From Tychonema sp. LEGE 06208 (GTDB taxonomy: Bacteria > Cyanobacteriota > Cyanobacteriia > Cyanobacteriales > Microcoleaceae), in assembly GCF_015207505.1 (NCBI RefSeq), contig NZ_JADEWT010000071.1:1-32927 (forward strand): a DNA stretch of 32,927 bases. The letters run 5' to 3'. Below are positions 1 through 8,109 of this stretch, piece by piece. The number at the start of each line of letters is the position of its first letter. The stretch's first letter is position 1. The notes below the pieces were generated by a model. The model was not told the DNA's origin and did no database searches. It was given only the letters and a program-made list of their open reading frames with translations. Position numbers and translations under genes: made by a program.

Positions 1-170
1 CGATTATCGACTCTCAAGGTCGTGGTATCAATACCTGGGCTGATGTGATCAACCGCGCTAACTTGGGTATGGAAGTAATGCACGAGCGCAACGCTCACAA
101 CTTCCCGCTTGACTTGGCTGCTGCTGATACAACTCCTGTAGCAATGGTTGCTCCTTCTATCAACGGCTAA
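1..170 (+). CDS. psbA: Photosystem II D1 protein, C-terminal fragment
   Basis: The reading frame from base 3 to the TAA at 168-170 encodes the last 55 residues of the D1 reaction-centre protein; the 5' part lies outside the window. The string [11 protein letters not shown], then [17 protein letters not shown] and the end [10 protein letters not shown] are diagnostic for D1. The His, Glu and Asp residues here belong to the region that ligates the Mn4CaO5 cluster. In this family CtpA cleaves just after NFPLDLA and removes the tail to expose the C-terminal Ala; that tail is present here. One oddity is Gly in QGRGINTW, where D1 usually has Val. The gene is followed by a strong terminator, so it does not read into the island. 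Confidence 0.97.
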   Translation, partial: IIDSQGRGINTWADVINRANLGMEVMHERNAHNFPLDLAAADTTPVAMVAPSING

Positions 171-189
171 GTTTTAGTCTGAGATTAAC

Positions 190-221
190 AAAAAGCGCTC
201 CTAGAAATAGGGGCGCTTTTT
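190..221 (+). terminator. Intrinsic terminator of psbA
   Basis: A 14-bp stem pairs 190-203 (AAAAAGCGCTCCTA) with 208-221 (TAGGGGCGCTTTTT), with a single G-U pair. It is closed by a GAAA (GNRA-type) loop and ends in a T-run. It starts 20 nt after the psbA stop. Confidence 0.9.
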
Positions 222-693
222 GTTTGGGAAAAAATATTTTTTTTGACCTCATTCTTGCTTAGACGTTTTGCACTCATTCGCTTTCAATTAGTGAATTATT
301 TGCGTTTATCTTTGTCTTTTGGTTGAACTCTGCGGTTAACAGATCGAACTATTTATGGAAGAGGTCTCTTCTATCCGTTGAATCCGTTAAATCGGGCTTG
401 CGCGATCGTTGCCCGACTTTCTTTCATGCTGGAATTTTTTACGACTACTATAGAATATAGCGGCGACTAGGCCGATCGACATACTGTGACATACTCCACG
501 CGCGAAACCTCATATAATGGTCTAGGGTTCCAATAGTCGGATTCAGGATATGTGAGACTTGCCGTAAAGAGTTCGCTAGCAGCAATGCAATTGTGTCAAT
601 TCCAGAATCTAACCACAGACAAATGTAGCCGATCGGGAGTCGCTCCTCACCGTCCGAAGCACTCTATCTGTAAGGAGTCCCCACTGCCTACCT
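222..693. other. Non-coding stretch between psbA and the island
   Basis: About 470 bases without a convincing gene. A TATAAT hexamer at 513-518 is a possible -10 box for rightward transcription, but no good -35 stands at the usual distance. A small frame starting at 552 overlaps the next gene and has no ribosome binding site. No tRNA, attachment-site duplication or terminal repeat was recognised. The left boundary of the island probably lies here, but it cannot be placed. Confidence 0.4.
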
Positions 694-936
694 ATGCAAA
701 GTTCTTGGAAGATTCACCCCGACAAAAAGCCCGACTTGAATTATGACGACTGGCACGAAGGTTTCTCGGATGCAACCGATCTCAAATTTCCAGAATACCC
801 CGCCAATATTGCTTATATGCAGGGCTGGATGGAGGGACTTGGAATGCAAGCGGGATATGATGGCAGTCCGCCGGCAATCAATGAAAAATCTTATATAGAA
901 GGCTACAGTCAGGGCAAGTACGAACGCGAGTGCTAA
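694..936 (+). CDS. Small hypothetical protein with a repeated aromatic motif
   Basis: An 80-residue acidic, aromatic-rich protein of unknown function. It has no membrane segment or signal peptide. Three similar stretches occur: DDWHEGFSDA near residue 18, YMQGWMEGLGMQAGYDG near 41 and YIEGYSQGKYERE near 67. This gives a loose (Y/W)xxG(W/F/Y) repeat of about 25 residues. TAAGGAG at 671-677 lies 16 nt upstream of the ATG, which is rather far for a Shine-Dalgarno site. It stands alone between psbA and the integrase on the same strand. It is probably real on composition and start context, but I do not recognise a family. Confidence 0.55.
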   Translation: MQSSWKIHPDKKPDLNYDDWHEGFSDATDLKFPEYPANIAYMQGWMEGLGMQAGYDGSPPAINEKSYIEGYSQGKYEREC

Positions 937-1137
937 TTCTACTTGCTGAGTTCGCTTTTCTTGAGCCCGCTTCGGAGCGATCGCCCAAAACACTCCGAAC
1001 TCTCGACTCTCGACTCTTTACCCTGCAAGCGCTAGGAGCTTCTGATCCCGCGATTCCAACAGTTCCAGCACTTCCTACACTCTCGCCACACTCTCACAAC
1101 TTAGACTATACAAAATGTGTGTTATGCAGAGCGAGAG

Positions 1138-1184
1138 TGCTAGAATTAACGCATTTACAAGGCTTTAGAGAGCTAGAATTGACA
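1138..1184 (+). promoter_or_regulatory. Direct repeats and TGCTAG site upstream of the integrase
   Basis: The 12-mer GCTAGAATTRAC occurs at 1139-1150 and 1172-1183, a 33-bp offset of about three helical turns. The first copy is preceded by T, giving the TGCTAG half-site that also appears before the gene at 1915 and in the repressor operators at 11876-11937. A TTGACA at 1179-1184 ends 8 nt before the integrase ATG. It cannot be the -35 of a leadered transcript of this frame. A role as repressor or recombinase binding site is inference. Confidence 0.4.
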
Positions 1185-1192
1185 CGGTTTTT

Positions 1193-1783
1193 ATGGCAAA
1201 TTGTAGAATGGGTAGACCGACTAACGCTTCTCGGAGAGACAGGGAGTATTTACTAGAATCCGAGATAACACGCCTGCTAACTGCTACAAAGGCGAATAAA
1301 GACACTTTCTTGGCTACTCGTAACTACTTAATTATACTACTAAGTTATCGCCACGGTCTTAGGATTAGTGAATTAATCGGTTTAAAGTGGGATCAAGTCG
1401 AACTGGAAGAAGCCCGCATCCACATCAAGCGGCTTAAAGGTAGCAACTCAGGAGTACATCCGATGGCCGCTGATGAGTGCCGCTATTGCTTGAAACTGCG
1501 ATCACGCCAACCGACCAAAAGCCCTTGGATTTTCACCAGCCGGACGGGGTTGGTACTGACTCGCGACGGCGTGACAAAAGCTTTAGCGGCGGTTTGTGCG
1601 ATCGCGAAACTTGAAATCCCCTTCCATCATCATATGTTGCGACACAGTTGCGGCTATGCTTTGACGGCACAGGGTAACGACACCCGGCTGATTCAAGAGT
1701 ATTTGGGGCACAGGTCGATCGAGCATACCGTCCGATACACCGCGTTAGACCCCGCGAGGTTTAAAACGTTATGGGAAAAATGA
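1193..1783 (+). CDS. Tyrosine recombinase / integrase
   Basis: A 196-residue catalytic-domain-only tyrosine recombinase (phage integrase family, FimB/FimE-sized). It breaks and rejoins DNA at specific sites and presumably integrates or excises this island. The full active-site set is visible: Arg57 in HGLRISEL, Lys82 in RLKGS, His147 and Arg150 in HHMLRH, His173 in LGHRS and the nucleophile Tyr182 in TVRYTAL. The N-terminal core-binding domain of larger integrases is almost absent: about 18 residues precede the catalytic fold. No good Shine-Dalgarno precedes the ATG; an internal ATG at 1208 is an alternative. It lies at the left end of the island on the strand pointing inward. No directionality factor was recognised. 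The family call is firm; the substrate is inferred. Confidence 0.9.
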   Translation: MANCRMGRPTNASRRDREYLLESEITRLLTATKANKDTFLATRNYLIILLSYRHGLRISELIGLKWDQVELEEARIHIKRLKGSNSGVHPMAADECRYCLKLRSRQPTKSPWIFTSRTGLVLTRDGVTKALAAVCAIAKLEIPFHHHMLRHSCGYALTAQGNDTRLIQEYLGHRSIEHTVRYTALDPARFKTLWEK

Positions 1784-1879
1784 AACCGCGACAAGCTGTT
1801 ATAGAGTACGTTTATTGGCGGGTTCTATCCTGTAACAAGTCCGATCGAATTTTTTACTGCCTATTGCTTGTCATTGGAG

Positions 1880-1908
1880 TGCTAGTTGGAATGCTAGTAA
1901 GGTGCTAG
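1880..1908 (+). promoter_or_regulatory. Three phased TGCTAG half-sites before the gene at 1915
   Basis: TGCTAG occurs at 1880-1885, 1892-1897 and 1903-1908, spaced 12 and 11 bp, close to one helical turn each. The last copy ends 6 nt before the ATG at 1915. The same half-site builds the repressor operators at 11876-11937, so this is a plausible site for the same Cro/CI-type protein. The match is visible; binding is inference. Confidence 0.45.
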
Positions 1909-1914
1909 ACAATA

Positions 1915-2250
1915 ATGCTTTACAAGGAATACTCTATCCGGTTGTGGAAAACTGAATGGGAAGGGAAAATAATTGACGGTTTTTTTTACTCAATCAACGG
2001 TTTCGCTTACCGCGATACGAGAGAAGCTGCCAAAACCTATAAATATATAGCGCTAGTTGTTGAAGAATACCCCCAAAGAGGCGGGAAATTGTGGGGCGGT
2101 TCCACACCATTAATTGCGCTCGATCTAGCAAAATTTAGTATTGACTTGGAAACTAGCAACAGGCAGCGATGGGATGCACGGGAGAAAATGAGAATATGGG
2201 ATCAACGCCATTTAAGAGAACGTTTCGGCAAGCGGTTAGAGAATATCTAA
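1915..2250 (+). CDS. Hypothetical protein, 111 aa
   Basis: A basic, aromatic-rich protein with no recognised domain. The N-terminal half reads as beta-rich (YSIRLWKTEWEGKIIDGFFYSING), and the C-terminal 30 residues are highly charged and probably helical (RQRWDAREKMRIWDQRHLRERFGKR). No membrane segment is seen. The ATG follows three TGCTAG elements directly, so its expression may be under the island repressor. Its 3' end overlaps the next gene in another frame by about 55 bp, which suggests translational coupling. Function unknown. Confidence 0.6.
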   Translation: MLYKEYSIRLWKTEWEGKIIDGFFYSINGFAYRDTREAAKTYKYIALVVEEYPQRGGKLWGGSTPLIALDLAKFSIDLETSNRQRWDAREKMRIWDQRHLRERFGKRLENI

Positions 2251-2849
2251 GTACAACTTTTCCCAGCGAAGCGAACCGCGCAAAGGTTGAAATAGAAAAA
2301 CTCGTTAACAGTGTTACAGAGTCCAATGCGCGCGAAACAATTCAATCAGTTTTGGCAGAATTTGGAATGCTTGCGGGATGGCTAGAAAATCACTTCACGC
2401 CCGGTTCGTTCTTCACCGATCGCGGTTGGGTGTTTGGCTGGTATTATTCGGAACAATTACAAGCGCGACGACTACCCCTTAAAATTTCGGCGACCTATTT
2501 TAAAGGCATCGCCAGAAAGGTAGAAGTTATCCAAAACCGCGACGGGTTCCGTGTCGCAGAATCCTTGCCGTTTGTTGACGGGTCTCCAGTCGAAGTTCCA
2601 CCGGGGAAAACTCATCTTTACGCGCGGTACGGATGGGCTGCTGCTGTACCGCTGCCATGGCATCGCACTGCTGACAGTCTGATAGTCGATCGCACAATTC
2701 TTAGCTGTGGATTCGCTATTGCCTGGAAGTGGTGGCCGGCTGCTGCCAAACATTATGCGAATCATCCGCCGTCGCCACTACTGGAAGACTGCAAACTTAA
2801 GAGCGAGCCTGAAAATTGCCTGCCCATGGGTGACGGTTGGTTGTCGTAA
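2196..2849 (+). CDS. Hypothetical protein, about 217 aa
   Basis: A protein of unknown function. I prefer the ATG at 2196 (MGSTPFKRTFRQAVREYL) over the one at 2169 because GGAG at 2181-2184 lies upstream of it. The N-terminal 70 residues look helical (VEIEKLVNSVTESNARETIQSVL). The remainder is rich in Trp, Tyr and Pro and looks globular and beta-rich (WVFGWYYSEQL, YARYGWAAAVPLPWH). No signal peptide is seen; a mildly hydrophobic stretch near residue 175 (CGFAIAWKWWPAAA) is too short to call a membrane helix. It converges on the leftward gene ending at 2870, only 20 bp away. Confidence 0.6.
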   Translation: MGSTPFKRTFRQAVREYLSTTFPSEANRAKVEIEKLVNSVTESNARETIQSVLAEFGMLAGWLENHFTPGSFFTDRGWVFGWYYSEQLQARRLPLKISATYFKGIARKVEVIQNRDGFRVAESLPFVDGSPVEVPPGKTHLYARYGWAAAVPLPWHRTADSLIVDRTILSCGFAIAWKWWPAAAKHYANHPPSPLLEDCKLKSEPENCLPMGDGWLS

Positions 2850-2869
2850 AGTGCGATCGCCTTTCAGCA

Positions 2870-3715
2870 CTAGCTCTTCTCCAAACACTTGCTGACAACT
2901 TCCCTAACATCCGTCGGTTTGTAACCGAGCTGGATTTTCTGACCGGTGTCAGTTCTGATATTGAGCTCGCGGTTTTTCTGTGCCAGCCGAGAGTTGAAGA
3001 TTAAGAACCACGCAGGAAATACTCTTATCTTCGGTTTGGTCGATCGCACTTCTTCGCCATGCACCAGTCGCAAAATCCGAGATTTGCTCAAATCGGCAGC
3101 GCGCTCTACTAACTCAGTTGCCGCTCCTTTTGAATTGGCATAGGCTTTCATCTGGCCACCTTTGCCGATTTTTGCATCGGTTGTTTTGTCGCCCATCAAT
3201 GCGACCGCATAATGCCCCCCGTATGTGTAACCGTTTTCGCCCCCCGCTGCTGCCAAAATATTCTCCCACGTGCATTTACTGCGGTGGATATTTGGGATTG
3301 TGAGGAAAGGTCTCGGCGGCGGTTTGTCGCCGAGCTTCTTAGTTAACTTGACAGGTTCGTAGGGCCGCTTGCCTGAAAGCCTCCAATGGATCTGTACCGA
3401 AACGGGGGCGACGTGCTGTTCCACATAGTCACCGTAGGGATGTCCCACGATTTGAGCTAAGTCAGCGCGGGAAAGCTCGGCGCGGATGAGTTGCTGAATT
3501 GCCGGCAGAAGGCTCGCTTGCAGCGCGATAAACGGCTGACTGCCAGAAATCACGATTTTAATAGGATCATCTTCTTTGTCGAGCGTCAATTCATAAACAT
3601 CAAAATGGGATTGATCGGACGGTTTGTTGCTCGACTCACCGTCAATGCGAGTGAAAGTAATATCACTTTTAGCTAAAATTCTGGCAGCTTTTGCTTGTGT
3701 TCGTTCACTTGTCAT
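2870..3715 (-). CDS. Hypothetical protein at the end of the leftward cluster
   Basis: A 281-residue protein without a recognised domain. It is the last gene of the six-gene leftward run and starts 17 bp after the stop of its upstream neighbour, so it is probably in the same transcript. The N-terminus is charged, the middle contains a Pro-rich segment (KKLGDKPPPRPFLTIPN), and a Gly/Tyr-rich stretch follows (GGENGYTYGGHYAVALMGD). The C-terminal 70 residues read as alternating strands with a basic surface. By position it could be a structural or assembly protein of the tail-like module, but that is context only. Confidence 0.65.
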   Translation of the reverse strand: MTSERTQAKAARILAKSDITFTRIDGESSNKPSDQSHFDVYELTLDKEDDPIKIVISGSQPFIALQASLLPAIQQLIRAELSRADLAQIVGHPYGDYVEQHVAPVSVQIHWRLSGKRPYEPVKLTKKLGDKPPPRPFLTIPNIHRSKCTWENILAAAGGENGYTYGGHYAVALMGDKTTDAKIGKGGQMKAYANSKGAATELVERAADLSKSRILRLVHGEEVRSTKPKIRVFPAWFLIFNSRLAQKNRELNIRTDTGQKIQLGYKPTDVREVVSKCLEKS

Positions 3716-3732
3716 ATTAAATGCTCCCGTAT

Positions 3733-4674
3733 CTAGCTATAAGCGACAAAACGGCGGATAACAGCCTCTTTGGTTCCCTCTCCAAAACCTTCCCCAAAAT
3801 TTTCTAGAAAATTGCCTAACGCGGCATTGTCTTTTTCAACAGATTGGTAGAACTCGTTGACCTTCTCGCTGATAATTAACGGTTTACCAGTTCCCCAGCT
3901 AGCAATAGCTTTGTCAACCCATGGAATGCCAGTTTTGACGTTTTGCTTTGCCCATTTCCTAAAGTTCATGAACCCAATCGAAAACAAGGCTTGTTTGGCG
4001 AGTTTGAAAATGGCCCAGCCGATTGTGCTGAGCTCTTGTAAGATTTCCTCGCCAGTGTCCGACTCGTCTTCTAAAACCAAAAATAACGTTCGCATTGCGT
4101 TGCGGTCTATTCTCAGCTTTGGAAGCTTGTCAGCGCCAATGATGAAATTAGCAAGCGAGCGGCCTAAACTCTCCCCGGCAACACCCGCAAAGTTGATAAA
4201 TCCTTGGTTGAGCTCCTTAAGCAATTGGTCATCGCTCTTGTTGAAGTCAAAATTGTAAATGACTTCCCCAGCAGAGACAGCACCCTGAACTAATCCCGGC
4301 ATGATGCCAGCGAGAGTTATTCCCCCGATGGTTCCCGCGCCCGCGACAACAGCGGCGACAGCCGCCACCCCAGCCGAAACAGCACCGACAACAACACCGC
4401 CGATTAAGATGACGGCGACAGCGCCGGCCGCCACAGCGATCGGATCTTCTTTGAGCCAATTTTTGAAAATATTCCAGTCGCCGCGGCCGATGGCCGAGAA
4501 TAGCTCCTTTGCCCCATTGACCATGTTGCCGAGTAAGTTTTTTACGTTCAGTAGACCTCGCGACAGAATGCCGCCAATTTGACTGCCGATACCTTGAAAC
4601 CAGTTGCCAAGTTTTAAGCCGAGGGAAATTGCAAGACTAGAATTTTCGGCAGTTACGCCGGCCGGTGGATTCAT
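3733..4674 (-). CDS. Gly/Ala-rich hydrophobic protein, possible pore or tape-measure-like
   Basis: A 313-residue protein. Residues about 78-135 form a long, almost uncharged Gly/Ala/Val/Ile block (AVAVILIGGVVVGAVSAGVA and onward) that could make two or three membrane-spanning or glycine-zipper helices. Flanking regions are amphipathic and helical. Such blocks are known in phage tail tape-measure proteins, holin-like pore formers and some toxins, and I cannot choose among these from sequence alone. The start overlaps the stop of the upstream 87-aa gene by 4 bp (ATGA), which indicates translational coupling. At 313 aa it is short for a true tape measure of a long tail. Confidence 0.7.
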   Translation of the reverse strand: MNPPAGVTAENSSLAISLGLKLGNWFQGIGSQIGGILSRGLLNVKNLLGNMVNGAKELFSAIGRGDWNIFKNWLKEDPIAVAAGAVAVILIGGVVVGAVSAGVAAVAAVVAGAGTIGGITLAGIMPGLVQGAVSAGEVIYNFDFNKSDDQLLKELNQGFINFAGVAGESLGRSLANFIIGADKLPKLRIDRNAMRTLFLVLEDESDTGEEILQELSTIGWAIFKLAKQALFSIGFMNFRKWAKQNVKTGIPWVDKAIASWGTGKPLIISEKVNEFYQSVEKDNAALGNFLENFGEGFGEGTKEAVIRRFVAYS

Positions 4675-4934
4675 AATTTAGGATTCCTTTTGGTTTTGGT
4701 GATGCGTTTGAGCTTTTTATTTTTAGCTTCTGGGGGTTTAGTGGAGGTTGTAGAGCCAGAAAAGTCTGTCTCCCATTCCTCAATATAATTGTCTAAACTT
4801 CCTACTCCGACAGTTTTTAAAATATTAATCCGTTCCATCGCCATTTCGCGGCGGAGTTGCCGCACATCGTCGCGAACGACTCGCTCCAGATAGATTTTAA
4901 TGTCGCCTTGAGTAATTGTTGAACTTTTAGCCAT
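4671..4934 (-). CDS. Small charged protein, 87 aa
   Basis: A small protein of unknown function. An N-terminal helix (DIKIYLERVVRDDVRQLRREMAMERINIL) is followed by a short linker and a strongly basic tail (KNKKLKRITKTKRNPKL). It overlaps both neighbours, by 8 bp with the end of the 585-aa gene and by 4 bp with the start of the hydrophobic protein. That fixes it within one co-translated unit and supports it as real despite its size. Small helical proteins before a tape-measure gene are often tail assembly chaperones. This is a weak positional analogy only. Confidence 0.65.
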   Translation of the reverse strand: MAKSSTITQGDIKIYLERVVRDDVRQLRREMAMERINILKTVGVGSLDNYIEEWETDFSGSTTSTKPPEAKNKKLKRITKTKRNPKL

Positions 4935-6684
4935 TGTTGATAGTGGGTAAATTTGATTCGATGCTTTCCAGTATGTCCTTGATTGAGCGACTGCGCGGGT
5001 GAGTCTCTACAGTTTTTATCTTGTTCGTCTTAACTTTTAGCAGTTCCGGTAACAATTTTTCGGTTGCTTCGTCTTGATTGAGGTCTATTTGTCGCTCGTT
5101 CCCTTCACCGAAACCTTTTCCTATTTGAATTTGCAGATTGTAAGGAGTGTCAACTGTCTCGATTCGGGGAATTACTTCAACTCCAATAGAGTCAATAAGT
5201 GCGTTTAATCTGTAGATTGCATCAGATAAACCTACCATGGTTTGAGTTACCGCGAACGCATTTCGGATGTCCATATTTGTGCTGACATTGCCGTCGTCCT
5301 TGACTTCGAGCAAGGCTTCTGCTACTGCTGAAGCCCATCCCGTGGCGTTAAGGTATTTTGCCTTGAATTCTTGGTCGCCGGCTTTTGCCGCGTCCGCATC
5401 TTTGATATTGACGCTGGGTTCAAAGATTAAGCCGTGTGCTAGTGTTCGGAACAGGCATTGCAAAATTTCGTAAAAATTCTTGGCAATAGTTTGACTTGCC
5501 GGGTCGCATCCTGGGGCCATGAAAATGTTCGAGATGGGGAATTTATCTTTTAAAATCCGGTCAACCGCATATGGTTCTTTTATATCTTCGAGCATATCTA
5601 AAACTTCTTCACAGCAATTATTCATTGGTGGCTTGTTTCCTGTTGGTAAAAATGGTTTGCTTGGCGCTTGTTCTCCGACGGGGATTATTTGGACAACAGT
5701 TAACTGTTGATAGTTGAAAACAAATTGCCAATCGTCGAAATTCTTGAGCACTCCTTTACCTGCTATGTTGAACCCGGTGATCCAATCTCTGATCCGGCGG
5801 GCCGGCCCGTAGGCAATTACAGGTACAGGTTCGTATGGAAGAGTTGGGATTGTCGTGTGGGGTGATACAGTAAAACGATCTTCTTCGACTCGATTCAATC
5901 CGCTCACTCGAAGTACAAAAAAAGTAACGTTTGGCTGATACCAAAGATTGTTGGCACTGGTAGGCGGGGTGTTCCCGAACGTTGCATTTAATACTCGACT
6001 AAAAGGGTATTGAGGCCCCGTCCCATTCGGTCGTTCGTAGCCTACAGTCTGCAATTTTAGTTTGCCCGAAACCTTAAAAGGCAAAGAGGACGGACTTCTT
6101 ATCGGGACGATTTTAGGGATATCGCTTGCCGTAATTTCGCTTTCTATCTTAAAGTCACTGCGAAGGTTCACAGGCCCGTCTTTCTGTTTGTATGCATTAG
6201 ATAAGTTGTAGCCGTATCCCGACCGTTGAGCTTTTATAAGAACATAGACTAGAGCGTCTGTATCTAGCCCTTTGGGAATTATGGGTTCAAAGTCAGAAGG
6301 ATCGGGTTGCTTGATTGGTTCATCTCCCGGAGTTTCTGGCGGCGGTTTGCATCCCGGATCGGGATAACTTCTTTGGGCGACAATTATTCCAAATATTGAC
6401 TTGACCTCGGTAACGATACAATCGCGCGCTTCCACATCCACCGCAAAGCCACCGATTCCGATGTGGATGGTGCCGCCCTCGCGACCCCAAGTAATTTCTT
6501 GCCCCAATAGCCCGACAGATATCGCGCCGCCGTAGTCGGTTGTCGCACCGACTGATGCAAAACCGAGGTCTATTTCGATTGAACCACCTTCTGTGTTGAG
6601 CGTGATTTTTCCCTCGCTCTTTTTGCCGATGGCGCGGGTGATTTCTATTTCCGGATTTTCTGTGTTGAAATTAATCTTACTCAT
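4927..6684 (-). CDS. Large beta-rich protein of the tail-like module
   Basis: A 585-residue protein of unknown family. The N-terminal 90 residues are Gly-rich beta structure with an internal near-repeat: EGGSIEIDLGFASV (residue 32 on) and EGGTIHIGIGGFAV (residue 69 on). A Pro-rich linker (PPPETPGDEPIKQPDPSD) separates this from a mixed central region and a helical C-terminal third that ends in charged segments (LPELLKVKTNKIKTVE). No signal peptide or membrane helix is seen. It lies between the tail-fibre-type gene and the 87-aa gene, so a structural role in a tail or baseplate-like particle is plausible. A hairpin at 6707-6735 lies 22 bp upstream of its start. Confidence 0.75.
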   Translation of the reverse strand: MSKINFNTENPEIEITRAIGKKSEGKITLNTEGGSIEIDLGFASVGATTDYGGAISVGLLGQEITWGREGGTIHIGIGGFAVDVEARDCIVTEVKSIFGIIVAQRSYPDPGCKPPPETPGDEPIKQPDPSDFEPIIPKGLDTDALVYVLIKAQRSGYGYNLSNAYKQKDGPVNLRSDFKIESEITASDIPKIVPIRSPSSLPFKVSGKLKLQTVGYERPNGTGPQYPFSRVLNATFGNTPPTSANNLWYQPNVTFFVLRVSGLNRVEEDRFTVSPHTTIPTLPYEPVPVIAYGPARRIRDWITGFNIAGKGVLKNFDDWQFVFNYQQLTVVQIIPVGEQAPSKPFLPTGNKPPMNNCCEEVLDMLEDIKEPYAVDRILKDKFPISNIFMAPGCDPASQTIAKNFYEILQCLFRTLAHGLIFEPSVNIKDADAAKAGDQEFKAKYLNATGWASAVAEALLEVKDDGNVSTNMDIRNAFAVTQTMVGLSDAIYRLNALIDSIGVEVIPRIETVDTPYNLQIQIGKGFGEGNERQIDLNQDEATEKLLPELLKVKTNKIKTVETHPRSRSIKDILESIESNLPTINNG

Positions 6685-6706
6685 TGGACGATTTTAGGGT
6701 TTTAGG

Positions 6707-6735
6707 TAAAAGTGAAATAAAATCTATCACTTTTA
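6707..6735. promoter_or_regulatory. Hairpin upstream of the 585-aa gene
   Basis: A 9-bp inverted repeat pairs 6707-6715 (TAAAAGTGA) with 6727-6735 (TCACTTTTA) around an 11-nt AT-rich loop. It sits in the 188-bp gap between the tail-fibre gene stop and the next start on the same strand. It lacks a G+C-rich stem, so it may be an operator or a weak attenuator rather than a terminator. Confidence 0.35.
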
Positions 6736-6872
6736 AACTTTGTGGAATCGGCAACCTGCAATAATGTCCTTAGAAGAAATTGAAAAATAATTCAAGCTGC
6801 GTCTTGTTCTTTTTGTACTAAAGTCTTTCATACACAACTAATATTTTTGCGTTGTACTTTGCCTAAAACCTG

Positions 6873-8090
6873 TCACTGTACGTACTCTATAACGGCAAAA
6901 AAAGGCTTAGACAAAATTTCTGCCGAGCTTGCGCTTTCATTCGTGACATTTACATAGGTTGTATCTGTGGCAATCATTGTTGAATAATTAATTTGTCTGC
7001 CATTCAGAGCTACTGTGTTGTTCGTGGCGTAAAAAACAACTCCGGTGATATTAATAATTTTGGTACTTGTTATGCCGTGTGCTACTGAAACTGTCCCCCC
7101 TTGTGTTGCGGCAGTAATTCCTGTTATCAATTTTTTTTTGATTGCTACGTTGTCACCTAGCGCAATAAATCCTGTAAAGCTAGGCGAGTTTAACGGTGCT
7201 TTGCCAGCAAGTGCAGTCGTAATGGTTGCTGCAAAGTTGGCATCGTTACCGAGCGCCGCTCCTATTTCGCCGATCGTGTCGAGCGTCGCTTGTGTGGCCC
7301 CACCCAGCAAAGAAGCGATCGCAGCGCTTACTTGCGCGGGAGTGGCAAAAGTTGACATCGGAACTTGCTCCACTACTCCCGTGCCTGACGTCCTACCAAG
7401 CAATGAGCTTGCTGACAAGTTGGTTAGCCGACCATCCAGTGCCAATTGGAGCGTCGCAAGCTCTAGCCGCAATTGCCCTACATCATCATTTTTTTTTGAG
7501 TCGCCGGCGATCGGGTTAACGTCAACAAACACGGAACCTTGCGCGGTAATTCTGTCGCCGGTTTGGGGAAGCGTCGCGTTTGTCGCGGTGTCTGCTATAA
7601 ACTGAATCCCGATCGCACATCCGCGACCGGGTGCGAAGTCCTCCATCTGGTTAATGTAGGGCAGAAGTTTGAGAGTATTAACCTGGTTGCCGGAATTTTG
7701 GATGACTTCGGTATTCAGCCAGATCCAATTGTCCGACGGCGAGGTTTTCCCGTAGATGAGCATCTGGCATTTAGGATAGGCAGATTGCAGTTTCTGCATT
7801 TCCGTCACCCGGTCGCGCAATGTCGATGTCCGCTTGACATCGGCGGCCGGTGTCTGGGTGCCCAGCGAGGGCAAGTAATAAGTCAGTGCCAGACTGCGGA
7901 CTAAAACCGCAACCCCGACATTTTCCCAAGTTAAGTGTTGAGTTTCCGCTGATGGCAGACCTAGCGATGAGACATAAGCAGCTAGCGCGGCTTTAGCCGG
8001 TGCGGCGAGCGCGTCCACGTCCAAAATTGTTTGGATGGTGCTGTTGTTCTTGATCGGCTCAACGAGCGAGTGAAAAGTATAATCAGCCAT
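6873..8090 (-). CDS. Phage tail-fibre-type protein
   Basis: A 405-residue protein. The segment around residues 268-305 reads EIGAALGNDANFAATITTAL and then AGKAPLNSPSFTG. This is the hallmark shaft repeat of phage tail fibres and tail-collar proteins, which trimerise and bind host receptors. The N-terminal 200 residues are globular (LTWENVGVAVLVRSLALTYYLPSLG) and may attach to the particle. The C-terminal 90 residues are Thr/Asn/Val-rich beta structure that could form the receptor-binding tip. It follows the 163-aa gene by 19 bp on the same strand. It is the clearest phage-structural signal in the island. The host range and particle type are unknown. Confidence 0.82.
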   Translation of the reverse strand: MADYTFHSLVEPIKNNSTIQTILDVDALAAPAKAALAAYVSSLGLPSAETQHLTWENVGVAVLVRSLALTYYLPSLGTQTPAADVKRTSTLRDRVTEMQKLQSAYPKCQMLIYGKTSPSDNWIWLNTEVIQNSGNQVNTLKLLPYINQMEDFAPGRGCAIGIQFIADTATNATLPQTGDRITAQGSVFVDVNPIAGDSKKNDDVGQLRLELATLQLALDGRLTNLSASSLLGRTSGTGVVEQVPMSTFATPAQVSAAIASLLGGATQATLDTIGEIGAALGNDANFAATITTALAGKAPLNSPSFTGFIALGDNVAIKKKLITGITAATQGGTVSVAHGITSTKIINITGVVFYATNNTVALNGRQINYSTMIATDTTYVNVTNESASSAEILSKPFFAVIEYVQ

Positions 8091-8109
8091 CTAGGTTTTT
8101 ATGAGTTTC

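Noticed and set aside
552-746. 64-codon frame before the 80-aa gene
   Set aside because: No ribosome binding site, atypical codons, and it overlaps the better-supported gene at 694.
930-1256. 108-codon frame overlapping the integrase start
   Set aside because: Low-complexity composition, no ribosome binding site, and it overlaps a clear integrase gene in another frame.
4247-4459. Cys/Arg-rich small frame on the minus strand
   Set aside because: It is a shadow in another frame of the Gly/Ala-rich hydrophobic block of the gene at 3733-4674.
7045-7605. 186-codon frame on the plus strand
   Set aside because: It is antisense to the tail-fibre-type gene, has no start signal, and its composition mirrors the real gene.
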